Assembly (NCBI GenBank): GCA_958450325.1
Contig: OY288242.1
Location: 1,674,001 to 1,738,000 of the forward strand
Source of the DNA: Agrostemma githago
Taxonomy: Eukaryota > Streptophyta > Magnoliopsida > Caryophyllales > Caryophyllaceae
Direction of reading: 5' to 3'
Length of the DNA: 64,000 nucleotides
Positions 11,121 through 22,934 of this stretch are shown piece by piece. How positions within the stretch are numbered: the first letter of the stretch is position 1; each line of letters opens with the position of its first letter. The position numbers were made by a program, and so were the translations under genes. The notes under the pieces were generated by a model. That model was given only the letters and a program-made list of their open reading frames with translations, was not told the origin of the DNA and did no database searches.

Positions 11121-11617
11121 ATAGTTTGTGAATAACTATATCAACGATGTGGAACATGCAAACAATACGTTTGCATCCAAAACTAATACGGAGTAATTCT
11201 GGTGAATAATAATACAAAGATACAACATAGTGACAACTATACAAAGCAATTTAGGTGTATACAAAGTACACGCATAATGTTTAAAATGGCTACCACAAGT
11301 ACACGACTATATATATACTTGCGTAGTTTTTTAAAAGAAGAAGAATCATTAATTATATTCTTGGATCTGATTTATTCATAACAGAATGAAGTGTAAAGGT
11401 TTGTACTTTAACAATCCTTCATTATTACTCCCTACCTAGTTTAGTTTATTTCACAACCCACTCCCATTATATGCTTATGACTTCTAATTTGCTACATAAT
11501 TGAAGGGATCATATAGTAGGAAGCTCTTATAAACAATGTTAAACATTATTAAATCCTATATTAATAATTTGTAGGGACCTAACAATTTTTTCTAAACTTA
11601 AACAGTAAGTCTTACTT

Positions 11618-11752
11618 AAGACGAAGTATCCGTCATAAATCTTAAAGCGAGACAAAATATTTGACATTTTCTAGACAATTTATCATGTGATTTGTTATAT
11701 ATTTGACCAATCTAAAGGTTTAAGATAGATATTTTCGTCACAAACGAGAATT
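11618..11752. mobile_element. MITE-like repeat, GACGGAT family, copy B
   Basis: Ends AGACGAAGTATCCGTCATAA and GATATTTTCGTCACAAACGA, with an interior CATGTGATTTGT and TATTTGACCAAT similar to the other copies. Strongly diverged. Confidence 0.45.
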
Positions 11753-12215
11753 TGTGCAAAGGAAATAATTAAAACCATTAATGTTGTTGAATTTGGTTGA
11801 CGACCCCAACCCTTTTATTTAAGTGTTTGTTGTGCTACCACTACCAGAACCAACATGAATATGAATAATGTAGAAGTATTATTCTTACACCTATGCTCAT
11901 CATTATTGTTCATTATTACAAAATGGAAATCTTGCTGAGCTAGCAGAGTAGCAGTCTTTTTGAGTGGAAAACCAAATATGAAAACATTTGAGTATATTTT
12001 TGATGATATGAGTATAATTTGACATATTATTGCATCGTTTTTCTCCCAATGAAATGGATATCATTGAAACGGAAATCATACTCCAATTAAGATGGCCTGG
12101 GTCTATCTTTACGTTAGGAAGAGACTGTCTTTTAAAAGATCGAATTGGTATTGTAATTCAGGATAAACTACGAGTTATATACTCATTATTATGTAATTAA
12201 AACGTATGTTAACTA

Positions 12216-12401
12216 CTCCCTCCATTTCAATGAATTGTTTGTCTTTACTTTTGGCACTAAGGGAAAGATATCCAATTAGGAGGTGACATGTGGAGCCCAG
12301 GTCAAATTACATGTTAAAAACATTCCTAAAATAGAAAGAAAAACAATTCATTGAGACGCCCAAATATAGAATAGGCAAACAATTCATTGGAACGGAGAGA
12401 G
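12216..12401. mobile_element. Stowaway-like MITE
   Basis: Inverted arms CTCCCTCCATTTCAATGAAT and (reverse of the right end) CTCTCTCCGTTCCAATGAAT, both continuing TGTTTG. TA flanks both ends (12214-12215, 12402-12403). Length 186 bp. Confidence 0.85.
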
Positions 12402-12802
12402 TAGTAAGTATTACTCTGGAGTATTATTTAGTGTTTGTTTGGTAAATAATTATCTATTCTTTTCTCACTTCAAAAAAAAAAATTATCTATTCTTTTCTTT
12501 ATCACAAATCCAATATCTTTTCATTTTATTTTATTCTTTCTCCACGATAAATTCAGTATCTTTCCATCTCGTGACGATGATAATTAAGATGAGTAGAAAG
12601 TAAGGACGATCTTGTTTCTCTTGAGATGAGTAGAAAGTTAGTGTAGGCAGTAGCAGCAGAGAAGTTTCCGTCCACCCAAATAATAGAGCAAAGCCAGTTG
12701 ACGCAATAACCATAATCCTATTGGATAACCACTTGATAATCTAATCCCATGCTTTATATCCTGACATTTATATTACTGTATCAATCATTTATTTATTCGA
12801 AC

Positions 12803-12931
12803 ACGTGACAGATCAAATAATATTCACTTGGGTAGATAAAAACAAATTCATGTGCTACTTTCAAGGCTTATCTTTTCTAACAAGTGATATTATTCAATTA
12901 ATCATCAATTTATGACAGATATATTCATCAA
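12803..12931 (+). mobile_element. MITE-like repeat, GACGGAT family, copy C
   Basis: Shares AATAATATTCACTTGGGTAG, CATGTGCTA and ATCATCAATTTATGACAGAT with copy A in the same order. Confidence 0.65.
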
Positions 12932-13234
12932 AAGGGAGACTTACTCTTTTATTTATAGATCATATATATATACACAAGCATGCTGGTGTCCGCAAGGAAA
13001 GTGATGGCTCAAGTCTGTCTCTGTCTAAATGGCGTGTGGGGGCCATTACACTATCTTAACTTAATACTACAATTTCACATGTGATTATTAAAGCGCCTAA
13101 CACCTGTAGGGATATAATGTTCTTCTATACAAATATCAACAGAATATCGTAAAATTGCATCGTGTTGCAGTTTGATCATCATTAGGTATTGGTCAGTCGT
13201 TTGAGTAGACACCATGTATAAATCGGGGTGTCTA

Positions 13235-13327
13235 CAATTTGAAACAAGAAATTGACGAATTCTTTTCCTGCTGCAAATAAAACCTCTATTCTACTAACAG
13301 TTTCAAGTTCAATTTTTTCTCTGCCAT
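13235..13327 (-). pseudogene. DUF674 gene relic, N-terminus only
   Basis: From an ATG at 13327 the minus strand reads MAEKKLNLKLLVE, a stop, and then in a shifted frame VLFAAGKEFVNFLFQI. This matches the N-terminus of the plant DUF674 family. Similarity ends abruptly at TGTAGACACC. It parallels the larger relic 600 bp away, suggesting a decayed tandem pair. The function of DUF674 is not known. Confidence 0.65.
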
Positions 13328-13951
13328 CTGTTTAATCAGATTAATACAGATGAAATAATTTGATTATGAGAATTAAGGGTGATTATGTATAGGGGATTGA
13401 GTTATTTATTTACATGAGAAATATCTATCTATTGACTGACTGTATACATACTGAGTACTGACATAATTGAGAATATTTATTGACATAATTTATACTCAGG
13501 AATTTTAAACAACATGCTAACATTGAGCATTATTTACTATTGACTGTTAACCACCATTTCACTTTCAGTTCAATATCTGACCAGTAAATTGTAATGTGGT
13601 TAGAATTGAGATTTCCTTTGGATCGATATGATTTGCATTAGACTGATTGAATCGGATCCTAAATTTCACAAGACTATACATACAAAAGTCTGCTGATTGA
13701 TATCGCGTTTCCAAAGCTTACACCCAAACTATATTAGGACAAGTGGACAACCCAGCCAATCTGTAACCGTTTTATTAAACTGGTGTCAATAGGGTACAAA
13801 CCTCGACAACGACTGTAACAGCAGCATAGCACAGATATTAACATCAACACCAGAAGGTGGACAAAAATGCATCAAGTGAATGAAGCTAAATGTGGAACAC
13901 TGCTAACTGAAACCACATCTCTTAGTTGCATTCCATCATCAATTACTTCGG

Positions 13952-14585
13952 TTACTTTGCCTTCTTTCTGAGGAAGACGGTAGTAGTAAGCACCGTGTTA
14001 ATGACCTCAAATACGCTTTCAGCATCGCTAATCCCTTAACAAACAGATGAAAATAAATCATATATAAGTCGATTCTTAAACCAGCACCTGGTAAAGGGGT
14101 GAAATGTCTGCAACCTCGCCTCAGTAAGACCAACTTATTGTGTCTTTCTCAGTCAATCCCGAAACATTCTTGACATTGAGCTTATTAATCAGGGTTATAC
14201 CAGAAATGGTCAATATCAGTTTCCCCGGCTGCATTGCTATCTGTCGCAATATAGACAGCATTCTTAGGCTCAACATACATTATCTGCATAATTATATGGC
14301 GACCACAGCTAGGACATATTGCATTACAGTCATCACTCACAACGATACATAGTCCTACGGTTGGCTGGACCCTCACTGAGTTGCAACAAAGGGTCATTGA
14401 CAGCAGATTTTCTCTCAGGCAACATTGGCCTGGAAGGCTAGAAGTAGTCAGAGTTGAGGGAATTGACACTCTTATAAAGCGACAGTCCCGACTGAATTCT
14501 TTCCCTGCTTCTGCCAACAGAACTTTCTTAGCATCATTGCATGACTGTCTACTAACAGTTTCAATTTCAGCTTTGTTTCTGCCAT
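13952..14585 (-). pseudogene. DUF674 family pseudogene
   Basis: The minus strand starts MAETKLKLKLLVDS, then in other frames AKKVLLAEAGKEF, LYKSVNSLNSDYF, ICPSCGRHI--MQIMYVEPKNAV, DSNAAGETD, LINKLNVKNVSGLTEK and a C-terminal INTVLTTTVFLRKK before TAA at 13952. These blocks come in the correct DUF674 order but switch frame at least three times, and the central part is shortened. It is a pseudogene, although some breaks could be unrecognised introns. DUF674 proteins are plant-specific and of unknown function. Confidence 0.75.
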
Positions 14586-15092
14586 TTGAAAGTGGGCTCA
14601 CCGGCACCAAAAAGCCGAGCGAGCGTGATAAAATTGAGCTCATAAACAAGTTTGCATGTTCAAACCCAAGCGTGTATATAATATTAGTTGAGCTAGTTTG
14701 GTGGCCGGTGTGTTACAAGTTTCCCTGTTTTTATTGAATATAAGACTCTTATCCTTGATGGTCATATGACAAGTACATGTACTCTAAAAATATCAAGAGA
14801 GATCAATCAAAGATATAAAAAATAAGATCGAATCTCAATGATGGGAAGAAGATGCTTTCCGAGTAAATAGAAATATTTTATATGTACACATTACAAAAAT
14901 CAGACCTTGTGATGCATACTGATCAACAATGGCTAAACATTATTCTTTCAGCTTTCCGAGATTAGGACTCGCGTCGTTTACCCTATTATGACAGAGTCCA
15001 ACAAATTTTAGGGAATCTATAACAACGTACATCTCGGAATCCACTTTGGCGGCTCTGATAGACGAATCAAACTTTTATGTGTATAGTAAACC
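14586..15092. other. Intergenic DNA and 3' flank of FAD
   Basis: No gene seen; the part next to 15092 is the expected 3'UTR of the desaturase gene. Confidence 0.6.
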
Positions 15093-17405
15093 TCAAAGAT
15101 CTGGATGTTTCTGATAATAGACGATATCACCAGTGTCGCTGACATAGTGATCTTTCTCCATGCTTTGTTTGAGGACATCCAGTAAGTGAAGCGGAAGAGG
15201 TCCCGACTTCTTTGGCTCCTTGTAGTACTTCCCTAGTACAGGCTTCGCTGCTTCCGTCTGAAACAATGATTCAGTCATTATATATTTATATACTGTAAGA
15301 TAGTAAACGAAACAAAATCAAGTTCGTTCAATAATGTACACTCACTGCTTCAATTAGGTGGTAGTGTGGAATTTGAGGGAATAGATGATGAATGACATGG
15401 GTGCCAATATCATGATGGATGTTGTTTATCCATCCGTAATCACGGTCCAGTGTCGTTAACCCACCTCGTAGGTAACTCCATTCCTGACCACGGTACCAAG
15501 GAAGTTTGTCCTCATGTCCATGATGATGCAAGTAAGTCACCATGTCCAACCACATGACGAAAAGCTGCAAGTATATACTGTATATCAGAATGCGTAAACT
15601 AATTTTATGTTAATGAGTTTATAAGTGGGAAGAAACCTACCACATAGGGAACGCCATACAATTTGAGCAACTGAAGAGGGCCAATTACAAAGGATAATCC
15701 GACAAGCAAAGCGAGCATAGCAGACCAACAGGCCGTGGATGTTATAATGTCTTTCTTTTCAGCAGGAACGAACAGATCACTTCCTGGATGAAAATGTGAG
15801 CCCGTCTTTCCAGGGCTACGAGCGAACTGTACGTGTCCACATATATTACAATACACAGATTAAGAAGATCATATCATATGAGTAGGTAGCTAGTTTAAGG
15901 TAGGGTAGTTAAGAAGTTTACCAGATAAATAGGGTATGCAAGCATGGGAAAGGGCAAGGTGAACCTCAACTTCTTTGTAATGTTATCCAAACTATTGAAT
16001 ACTCTTTCAGACAACTATTCCATCATTGCAAGAAAAAAGGGCATTGGTTAGTTAAACAGTACTACAATTAAGGGAATAATTGTCATGATCAGAGGGAATG
16101 AAGAAGGCAACATACAGGGTGCCACGATTCGTCATTCTCAACATGTCCATGATTTTGATGGTGGGTTCTGTGGCTAATCCTCCTACATCAATAATGCAAA
16201 CTTTCATTAGGGATTGGGCCGTCAAGGATAAAACCCACAGGGGAATCTAGCTAGTACCAAAAAAAATGATTAAAATTATCGATTTTTGCTACCCAAACTT
16301 CATAAAGATTCGACCTTTCCATATATATAATGAGCTCGCTACCCAAAAATTTAATTCTAGATTCGACAAATAATGATGAGATACACTGACACATTATACT
16401 ACATACCATCCATGGTAAGGAACAAGGATTGAAGAGTGGAGAATGTGGCCAACCACGCTATTCAGGTTCAGATCGCTCGAAAAGCTTCCGTGCCCACTGC
16501 ATATAACGCCAATTCAATTCATTAACATCATACATACATACATACATACATACATACATACATGATACATACTAGCAAATAATTGAAGATGTCTTAATCT
16601 AGTTAGAACAATAATCTCAATCTCCAATCCCTCTCTCCTATACGGTAAAACGACTAAGTGCGCTCTTTGTTGAACTAAAAAAACACACGGAGTACATGCT
16701 AGCAAATAGCATTAATATCCTGCTACTACAAAAAACAGAGATTTTATATATAATTGATCTATTTACTTTTAGAATGAAAAATAAGGAAGAAAAAAATGAG
16801 GGTAGATGTGAACCCACATTTACGGCTTAAAATAGAAAGCGAGTAAAAGATCAACTCAGCCAAAAAATACGTGTCTAACTCGGAGGGGTAAGTGAAAAGA
16901 TTGCATACCAGTCATGGCCAAGAACAAAGAGAGCCCAAAACATGGTACCCTGAGCAAACCAGTAAAGAGGCCAAACAAACCAACTATCAACATAAGCAGC
17001 AGCAGCAGCCAATCCAAATACAACAGCAACATCCCTTGCTACATAACTCATTGACTTCCATGGATTCTTCACCCAACAATGTTTGGGTATCGCGTTTTTA
17101 ATGTCGGCCAATTTAAACGGTGGCACTGCTGCCGGATCAAATTCCCCACCATCATCACCACCATTACTCACCACCACCTTCTCCTCCTCCTCCTGTACTG
17201 CAGCGCTCGACGCCGCCGCTTCTACCTTCTTCACTTCCCATTCCCTGCCTCTGCCACCACTGTAATTAGAGACGAAGAATGAAGGGTGTTTTTTGAGTGA
17301 GGATGAAAAAACAGGGGAGTTGTGGACTGCAGGAATTCTGGGTTTGGTGTGGAGTTTATGGAGGAGTGGTTTGACACCGCATTGTGAGAGTATGCAACTC
17401 GCCAT
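15093..17405 (-). CDS. FAD7/FAD8: Plastidial omega-3 fatty acid desaturase (FAD7/FAD8)
   Basis: Seven exons on the minus strand: 17405-16909, 16496-16407, 16182-16116, 16014-15922, 15826-15641, 15564-15346 and 15257-15093; 1317 nt, 438 residues. The three histidine boxes are present: HDCGH (split by intron 1), HRTHH (exon 3) and HVIHH (exon 6). These bind the di-iron centre that converts dienoic (18:2, 16:2) to trienoic (18:3, 16:3) fatty acids in plastid membrane lipids. The N-terminal ~70 residues, rich in Ser, Lys and Arg, resemble a chloroplast transit peptide. Exon sizes 90, 67, 93 and 186 equal the conserved family sizes, while the 219-nt exon 6 equals 81 plus 138, implying a lost intron. 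Microsynteny with a JOX gene and a tomosyn gene fits FAD7/FAD8. The gene looks intact. A 10.5-kb retrotransposon sits 430 bp upstream of its ATG. Confidence 0.96.
16530..16563. repeat. (CATA)n microsatellite in FAD intron 1
   Basis: About eight uninterrupted TACA/CATA units. Confidence 0.95.
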
Positions 17406-17530
17406 TGTTGTTGTTATTTGAGAATCAATCAGTGAATACTCACAATTTAGGAAATAAGAGATTATGAATGAATGAATGAAGGAGTAGTTGTGAGTTGTGA
17501 ATTTGATATCTGAGAATCAACAAGTGGAGT

Positions 17531-17538
17531 TATTTATA
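17531..17538 (-). promoter_or_regulatory. TATA box of FAD7/8
   Basis: The minus strand reads CCTATAAATAAC about 125 bp upstream of the ATG at 17405. It is the only good TATA in the 430 bp left between the gene and the retrotransposon. Confidence 0.65.
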
Positions 17539-17834
17539 GGGGGAGATGAGATGGATGACGTGTGGATTTTGTGAATGTAATGCTGAATGAATGAAATAAA
17601 GTTGATTTGGAGGACGGAATTTGATTTATTTATGAGTGCATGCATCTTTGGAAAATAGCCGCTTTGACTTACAATTGACTACGACTACGAGTAGGGAGTA
17701 CGAGTACGCCCTTTTGCTTTCTTTTTTGAGTCTTAATAGTAACGGCCGGTAGTTGTTGTTTGCATTTGGACGGTTGTCGCCAAAACCACAAAATTACATG
17801 TTCGTTCATTTTGTTTAATATATGTGAGGAGTAT

Positions 17835-20373
17835 TGTGGACATGACATAGGTCCACCCCGACGCGGCCACGCGCGGGTTTTGGGGAGGCGAATGAATCTC
17901 CATGAGATGGTCAAATGGAAATTTAAATCGAAGTCGGAGTCGCCACCGAATTTTATGGTTATTCGGAACCGTTCGAGCCCACTCTATGTCGTAGTGGGCC
18001 GTGTACAAAATACGGCCCATGTCCGATGTCAGAGTTTATTGGGCTCGTCCCTTTGCATATCGATACAGATGCCGACTAGAGCGGTTAATCGTATATTGAA
18101 TGACTCTCGTTGCCAATGGTTTCGGACATCCGGAAACCACGGTTCTGAGTAAGGGGTGAGGGTACGTGTTGGGAAGTTCACTAAGAACACCCAACCCCGC
18201 CCGCACATTAGCGGCCTCTACTAGGATATCGAATGACGTTTTAATGCGCGCGTTAGTAATACGATGAATGATATGCAAACATTGTTTTCTAAGCATGTGA
18301 AAAATTGAATGGGTTGCTAAATGGTTTAATGCATGCAAAATTAATTGATGTCAAAGTCAAATTTAACATGTGAGATTTGTTTTAGTATAATAAAACAAAT
18401 GAAATAAAATGATGAATTTGCTACAAAACAAACAAACGAGTTAGTATCGATTTGTAAATAATAATATAGCAAATAAAATATACGAGATCGAGAAAATATA
18501 TATATTAATCGAAATCTGAAAAATATTGTTGAAAAGAACGTTGTTTTGTATAAAAAAACGAAGTTCGAAAAAAAAAAAAAAAAGGAGAAAAAGCCGCGGC
18601 AAGCAGCCGGCCGCGCGGCTCGCCCGGGACGCCGGCGGGTCGCGTGGCTGACTGTTTCGGGTCCGGTTTTTGAAAAACTCGAAGTTCGTATTAAGTCGCG
18701 TATGAATATTGTGTGATTCGTACTCGAATTAATATTTTCGATATTCGTTATATTCGATAATTGACTACGAAGTTAATATCGAATATTTAGAATAGTTTTT
18801 AGAAAAGGTGCAAATTATAGAAATCGATCGAAAAATAAATAATAAACGAGCGAAAACGTAAAAAAAAGAGGAAGAAGATCCGGACGGTGTGCCGTCCGGT
18901 TTTTTGGGATTTTGTTCGAAAATTGTTATTTTTAATAAGTCGCGTACAAAACATGAATTAATTTGTATTCAACTTATATTTTCGATATTCGTCATATCCA
19001 ATATTCGATTATGAAATCGATATTGGATATTTAGAATGAGTAAAAAAAAAAGGTTTTGTAAAAAAGTTTGTTTTGAACGAGAAAAGAAAAGAATTTTTAA
19101 CGAAGAAAAGATGTAACGATTTTTAGTATCGTCGAAACCTTAATATAATTCCTTTCAATATAATATTCGATTATGGAAGAATCGATATCATATTTTTCAG
19201 AATATACGTTATGAAAAATAGTTTTTCGTTAATAACGATATTAGATAAAAAAAGTCGACTCTAGACCCATAACATAAAACGGACGAAGAGAAGAAGGGGA
19301 GAGAAGGGAAGAAATCGGGTTTGATTACACCCTCAACCTACATGCTCTTGTTGACTCGAATCGGGACTCGTCGGAATGTGGCTAGGCACGGGAGTGTCGA
19401 GGCAACGTCGGTTGGGTTAGGGTGGTACGGTTTTGACGGGTGAAGGGTGTCGGATATCGGGACCGGTTTCCTTCGGGTTTTGGATGTATTATCGGTTTCT
19501 CGATGTGTGTCGGGATGACAGAAAATTATTGCTGAAAATATCGTGTGTGTGTGTGAATTGTATTATTTTTCGGTAAAAATTGATGTTGATAATTGATGGA
19601 TGCAAGGGGCTATTTATAGGAAATTCCCGACCTTGACTTAGGAGAGTTTGACTACCGCTTAGGATAGGAAACGAGGGAATTTGAGGGAAATAAGAATTCC
19701 GCTTTCTTGTGGAGGAAGAAAGAGGATCTCGGCTGGTTTGCCACTGTTTTTGGGCTGTTTCGGCCGAGTGTTTTACACTCGGTCGGATGCTCGAATCGGT
19801 TTTTGAATAGGACTCCTGTTTGAGCTAGAATTACCGCTTGAGTAAGAAGCTGAGAGGAACGAGGATTCCGTTTTCTTGTGAGGGAAGAAAAGAGGAAAAA
19901 ACCGGCTGACTCCTACTACTTGGCCGAGTGTTTCAACTTGGTTTAGTGTTTGAGTCGGTTCTCGGATAGGATTCCTACTCGGGATCGAATTCTACCTTAA
20001 ACGGAATTGTTTATTATTTTTTGTATGGCTGATTTTGTAGAGTTGGAGTCCGAATAGGACGTGTGGTATGTCACGGTCAGCCTACGAGTTTCGGGAAATA
20101 TCTTTGACCGGGTTTTGACTCGGTCGCTAAAAGACGGTTTTACCCCTGGTGTCGGATTCGACCCAAATTAGTGTTATTTGACTCGAAACGACCCACTGGG
20201 CCTGAATTTGAGGTTGGTTTTGTGAAATTTGTACTCCGTAAAATGCCTAAGCCAAATGTCCATCATTACGAGCCCATTTCCGAGTATGTCAAGGCACGTT
20301 AGCGTCCGATCATCATCGGGTGTTTGTCGGAAACTACTATAGACACCTGGCGGTCAAAATGTGGGTGTCTACA
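17835..20373 (-). repeat. 3' LTR (2539 bp)
   Basis: The LTR proximal to FAD. It holds a GC-rich palindromic block near 18592-18650, the hairpin CCGGACGG-TGTG-CCGTCCGG followed by T6 near 18882-18906, and several ATTCGAT/ATCGAAT inverted repeats. Open frames inside (such as 18036-18338) are duplicated in the other LTR and show no known domain. Confidence 0.95.
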
Positions 20374-20387
20374 GAGCCCCCACTCTG
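20374..20387 (-). other. Polypurine tract
   Basis: The minus strand reads AGAGTGGGGGCTC immediately before the TGTAGACA start of the 3' LTR, as expected for the plus-strand priming site. Confidence 0.75.
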
Positions 20388-22934
20388 ACTGAGGCTTGGA
20401 CAGGGCGAAAGTCAGAGTAGCTACCAGGTCAATCAAGGATTAAAACCCGGTAGCTTCCGGTCGGGTCGTTTAAGGTCCATTAGACCTGCGTGGAGGGCCC
20501 GCCGGCCATGGGCTAGAAATGTACCTGAACTGATGATGATAACTCCGTGGGGAATTGAACTCGTCGCATGAGACTTAAAATGGGCCTGTATGTGGGCTCA
20601 TCTTGTTTAAATGCCGCTGGGGAGTTATGTGAATAGCGCTGTCGTCATTTGTACCTGTATAAGTTACATAAAATTTTGCATGCAACACGTAGGCGAAACA
20701 AATATGACTCGCGCTGGGGAATAAAAATGATTTTTGCTGCATTTTGAAATCAAAGTCCTGAAAGCAACTCACGTGCTAGGAGATGGGTTTCCAAAATTGA
20801 AAGGGTTGAAAAGAAATTTGCAGTTTAAATAGACTTGAAATTTGACCTTGTCGAAAAGGATTTTTTTTTCAAATGGCTAAGTTTTTGCAAATGAGAATTT
20901 GAAAAGAGAGGCCTACCGGCTGACTCGACTCTGGACGTGACAGGACGAGTTGACAGACACGACTGGGACTCTCTAAGGGTTGGACCGTGACTTGGTAAGG
21001 AGGTGGGCCACCTAAGATGACAAGACTCTTAAGTTGCGTTATTCCGTAGCCTAGGCGAGTGACAACACGGTCGAATCCCCAGAATAGGAAGGCTGTGCTA
21101 TGGGGGGATTGCAATAGTCTGTAATGAGACCGTTTTGGCATGACAGGACTTTTAGCAGTAACAATGCCGTAGTCTAGTGCTCTTCTGGATTTTTGATTTT
21201 TTGGGTACATTTCCAAAGTGGGTATTGCCTCGAGTCCTGACAGATTCTTGTCTTCGACTGAGCCGAGTACTAGGACACACTACAGAAAGGAGGCTAGATT
21301 TTGAATGTATTTGGATTATGTGAGTGGATGGAGAACTTCTGCCTAGGAGAAGCCCCCAGAATGACAAAGCTAACTGTCGAGAACATGACAGTGTCGTGAC
21401 CGGAATGATGGTGCTTTTTGAATGTGTGTCAATGTGGGTGGTTGTGCCTCTGTTGAAAGGCTGCCTACGTATTCACGTGTGGTGAAATCAAACCAAGCCG
21501 TAGTTCAGTGGATTATGGTGCCTAGTTTATTAGGGCCTTGTGTGTAACTAGCCATAGCGATGGTGTAGGCTAGGTGCATTCCCAGTGATGTCTTGATCAA
21601 AGGGCTGGAATGGTTAGGATATTGATCCTGTGACTGTGAGCGTTCTCCGGTATAGCGCCCAGAGGTGGTGTGAACTATTTGGGCATGTTCCATGCCGACT
21701 GCAAGTTGCATTCCCGTGTTTGGGGTTGGTAACTGGTTTGAATGAGGAGAATTGGGATGGGATTTTAACGAGTTCTGCTCTCGGGGATTTTAACGAGTTT
21801 TGCTCTCGGGGATTTGATGAGTTCTGCTCTCGGGGATTTGATGAGTTCTGCTCTCGGGGATTTGATGAGTTTTGCTCTCGGGGATTTGATGAGTTTTGCT
21901 CTCGGGGGATTTGACGAGTTTTGCTCTCGGGGGGATTTGACGAGTTTTGCTCTCGGGGATTTGATGAGTTTTGCTCTCGAGGGATTTGACGAGTTTTGCT
22001 CTCGGGTTTGCGTATGGCGATTGTGAATTTTGTTATGTAAAGGGGAAGTCGAGTAAAATGGCTCGAACTTTGATCGGGATAAGTTTTGATAATGCGAGAT
22101 CTGATTTCCATGTCTGGCCCTAATGGTTAGGGGTATCCTATGGAGCTTGAATTCTCAAAATTCCGGGCTGTCTCTGGCCTGGGTCTCGGGAAGGTCTTGA
22201 GGGTTGTAATGTGGGAAGGCTAAATGTGGTGTTAGCTGACCAGCTTGATTGTCTCTCCCTTATTGGATGGTATGAGTATTGATAATTTTGAATTGATCGT
22301 TTTTACTACGGTCATGGTTTGTTTGAATATTTTTTGGTTGACCTCTTAGCCCCGGTCTCGGGATTCTTCATTTGGATTGACCGCTTAACCTCGGTCATGG
22401 GTGCCTCTTCTTTTTTTGATAATGGCCTGCTTTTTTGTTTTGGCCTTTTGCTTTTTCTTGTATTGGACTTTTGATTTTTTTTTGTCCAGTTTTTTCCTTT
22501 TTTTGTTGGTCAGACTAACACCTAAGGTAGGGATTGGTTGATCTTATTGGATGGGTGTTTTATTGTGGGAAATGGGCTTGCCTCCCGTCTTTAACCCAAA
22601 CTAGGAGATTACCTAGATTTGTCATAGGATTCGATACCGCTCCTGCTAAGGGTAATTATGTGGCTTTCTATACCAGACATGGAACAGGTAAAGGAAAACA
22701 CGGGTCTCATTTCCTGCAGTCATTATAGATGTGCCTATAATAGTCACGTGCGTGTGCTCACAGTGTACGATGGTGTTCATCATGTTCTCGGAAACACATA
22801 AGGAAAGTATATATGAGAAATAGAAAAGCTGATTTTATTGAATTTTGAAAAAGAGGACAGAATACAATTGACTCTGACTCTGACTTTGAAGTTGAAATAA
22901 ATAGTATATCCTAGACTCGGACTCAGACTTGGAC
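20388..22934 (-). other. Long 3' untranslated region of the retrotransposon
   Basis: This lies between the gag-like ORF and the purine tract. It holds the 24-bp tandem array but no domain-bearing ORF. In Tat-lineage elements this region is known to be hypervariable and to carry tandem repeats. Confidence 0.65.
21763..22006. repeat. 24-bp tandem array (about 10 units)
   Basis: Units of the form TTTGATGAGTTTTGCTCTCG plus GGGA, 24-26 bp long, are repeated ten times with small changes (TTTTAACG, TTTGACG and TTCTGC variants). A related two-unit version occurs inside the solo LTR at 30885-30935. The 8-residue repeat on the minus strand arises because the unit is a multiple of three. Confidence 0.95.

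Larger units (their letters stand above)
11121..13234. other. Intergenic DNA with MITEs
   Basis: No gene recognised apart from the MITEs listed separately. Short open frames here have no family resemblance. Confidence 0.6.

Noticed and set aside
13205..13240. AGACACC...GGTGTCTACA as a remnant of the local LTR family
   Set aside because: Only about 35 bp resemble the LTR terminus and nothing beyond matches, so no element is annotated.
18036..18338. 100-residue ORF in the LTR, repeated at 26032-26334
   Set aside because: Identical in both LTRs because the LTRs are copies; no domain, and the solo LTR version is disrupted.
18882..18906. Hairpin followed by T6 resembling a rho-independent terminator
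   Set aside because: This is a eukaryotic LTR; bacterial termination does not apply. Kept only as an LTR structural feature.
20374..20400. Reading the large element on the plus strand with a primer site after the left LTR
   Set aside because: GAGCCCCCACTCTG does not resemble a tRNA 3' end, while the other end gives a perfect tRNA-like primer site and the purine tract fits the minus strand.
21614..22111. 165-residue minus-strand ORF with an eight-residue repeat (REQNSSNP)
   Set aside because: The repeat peptide is a by-product of the 24-bp tandem DNA repeat; the opposite strand is also open in the same place, and there is no conserved domain.
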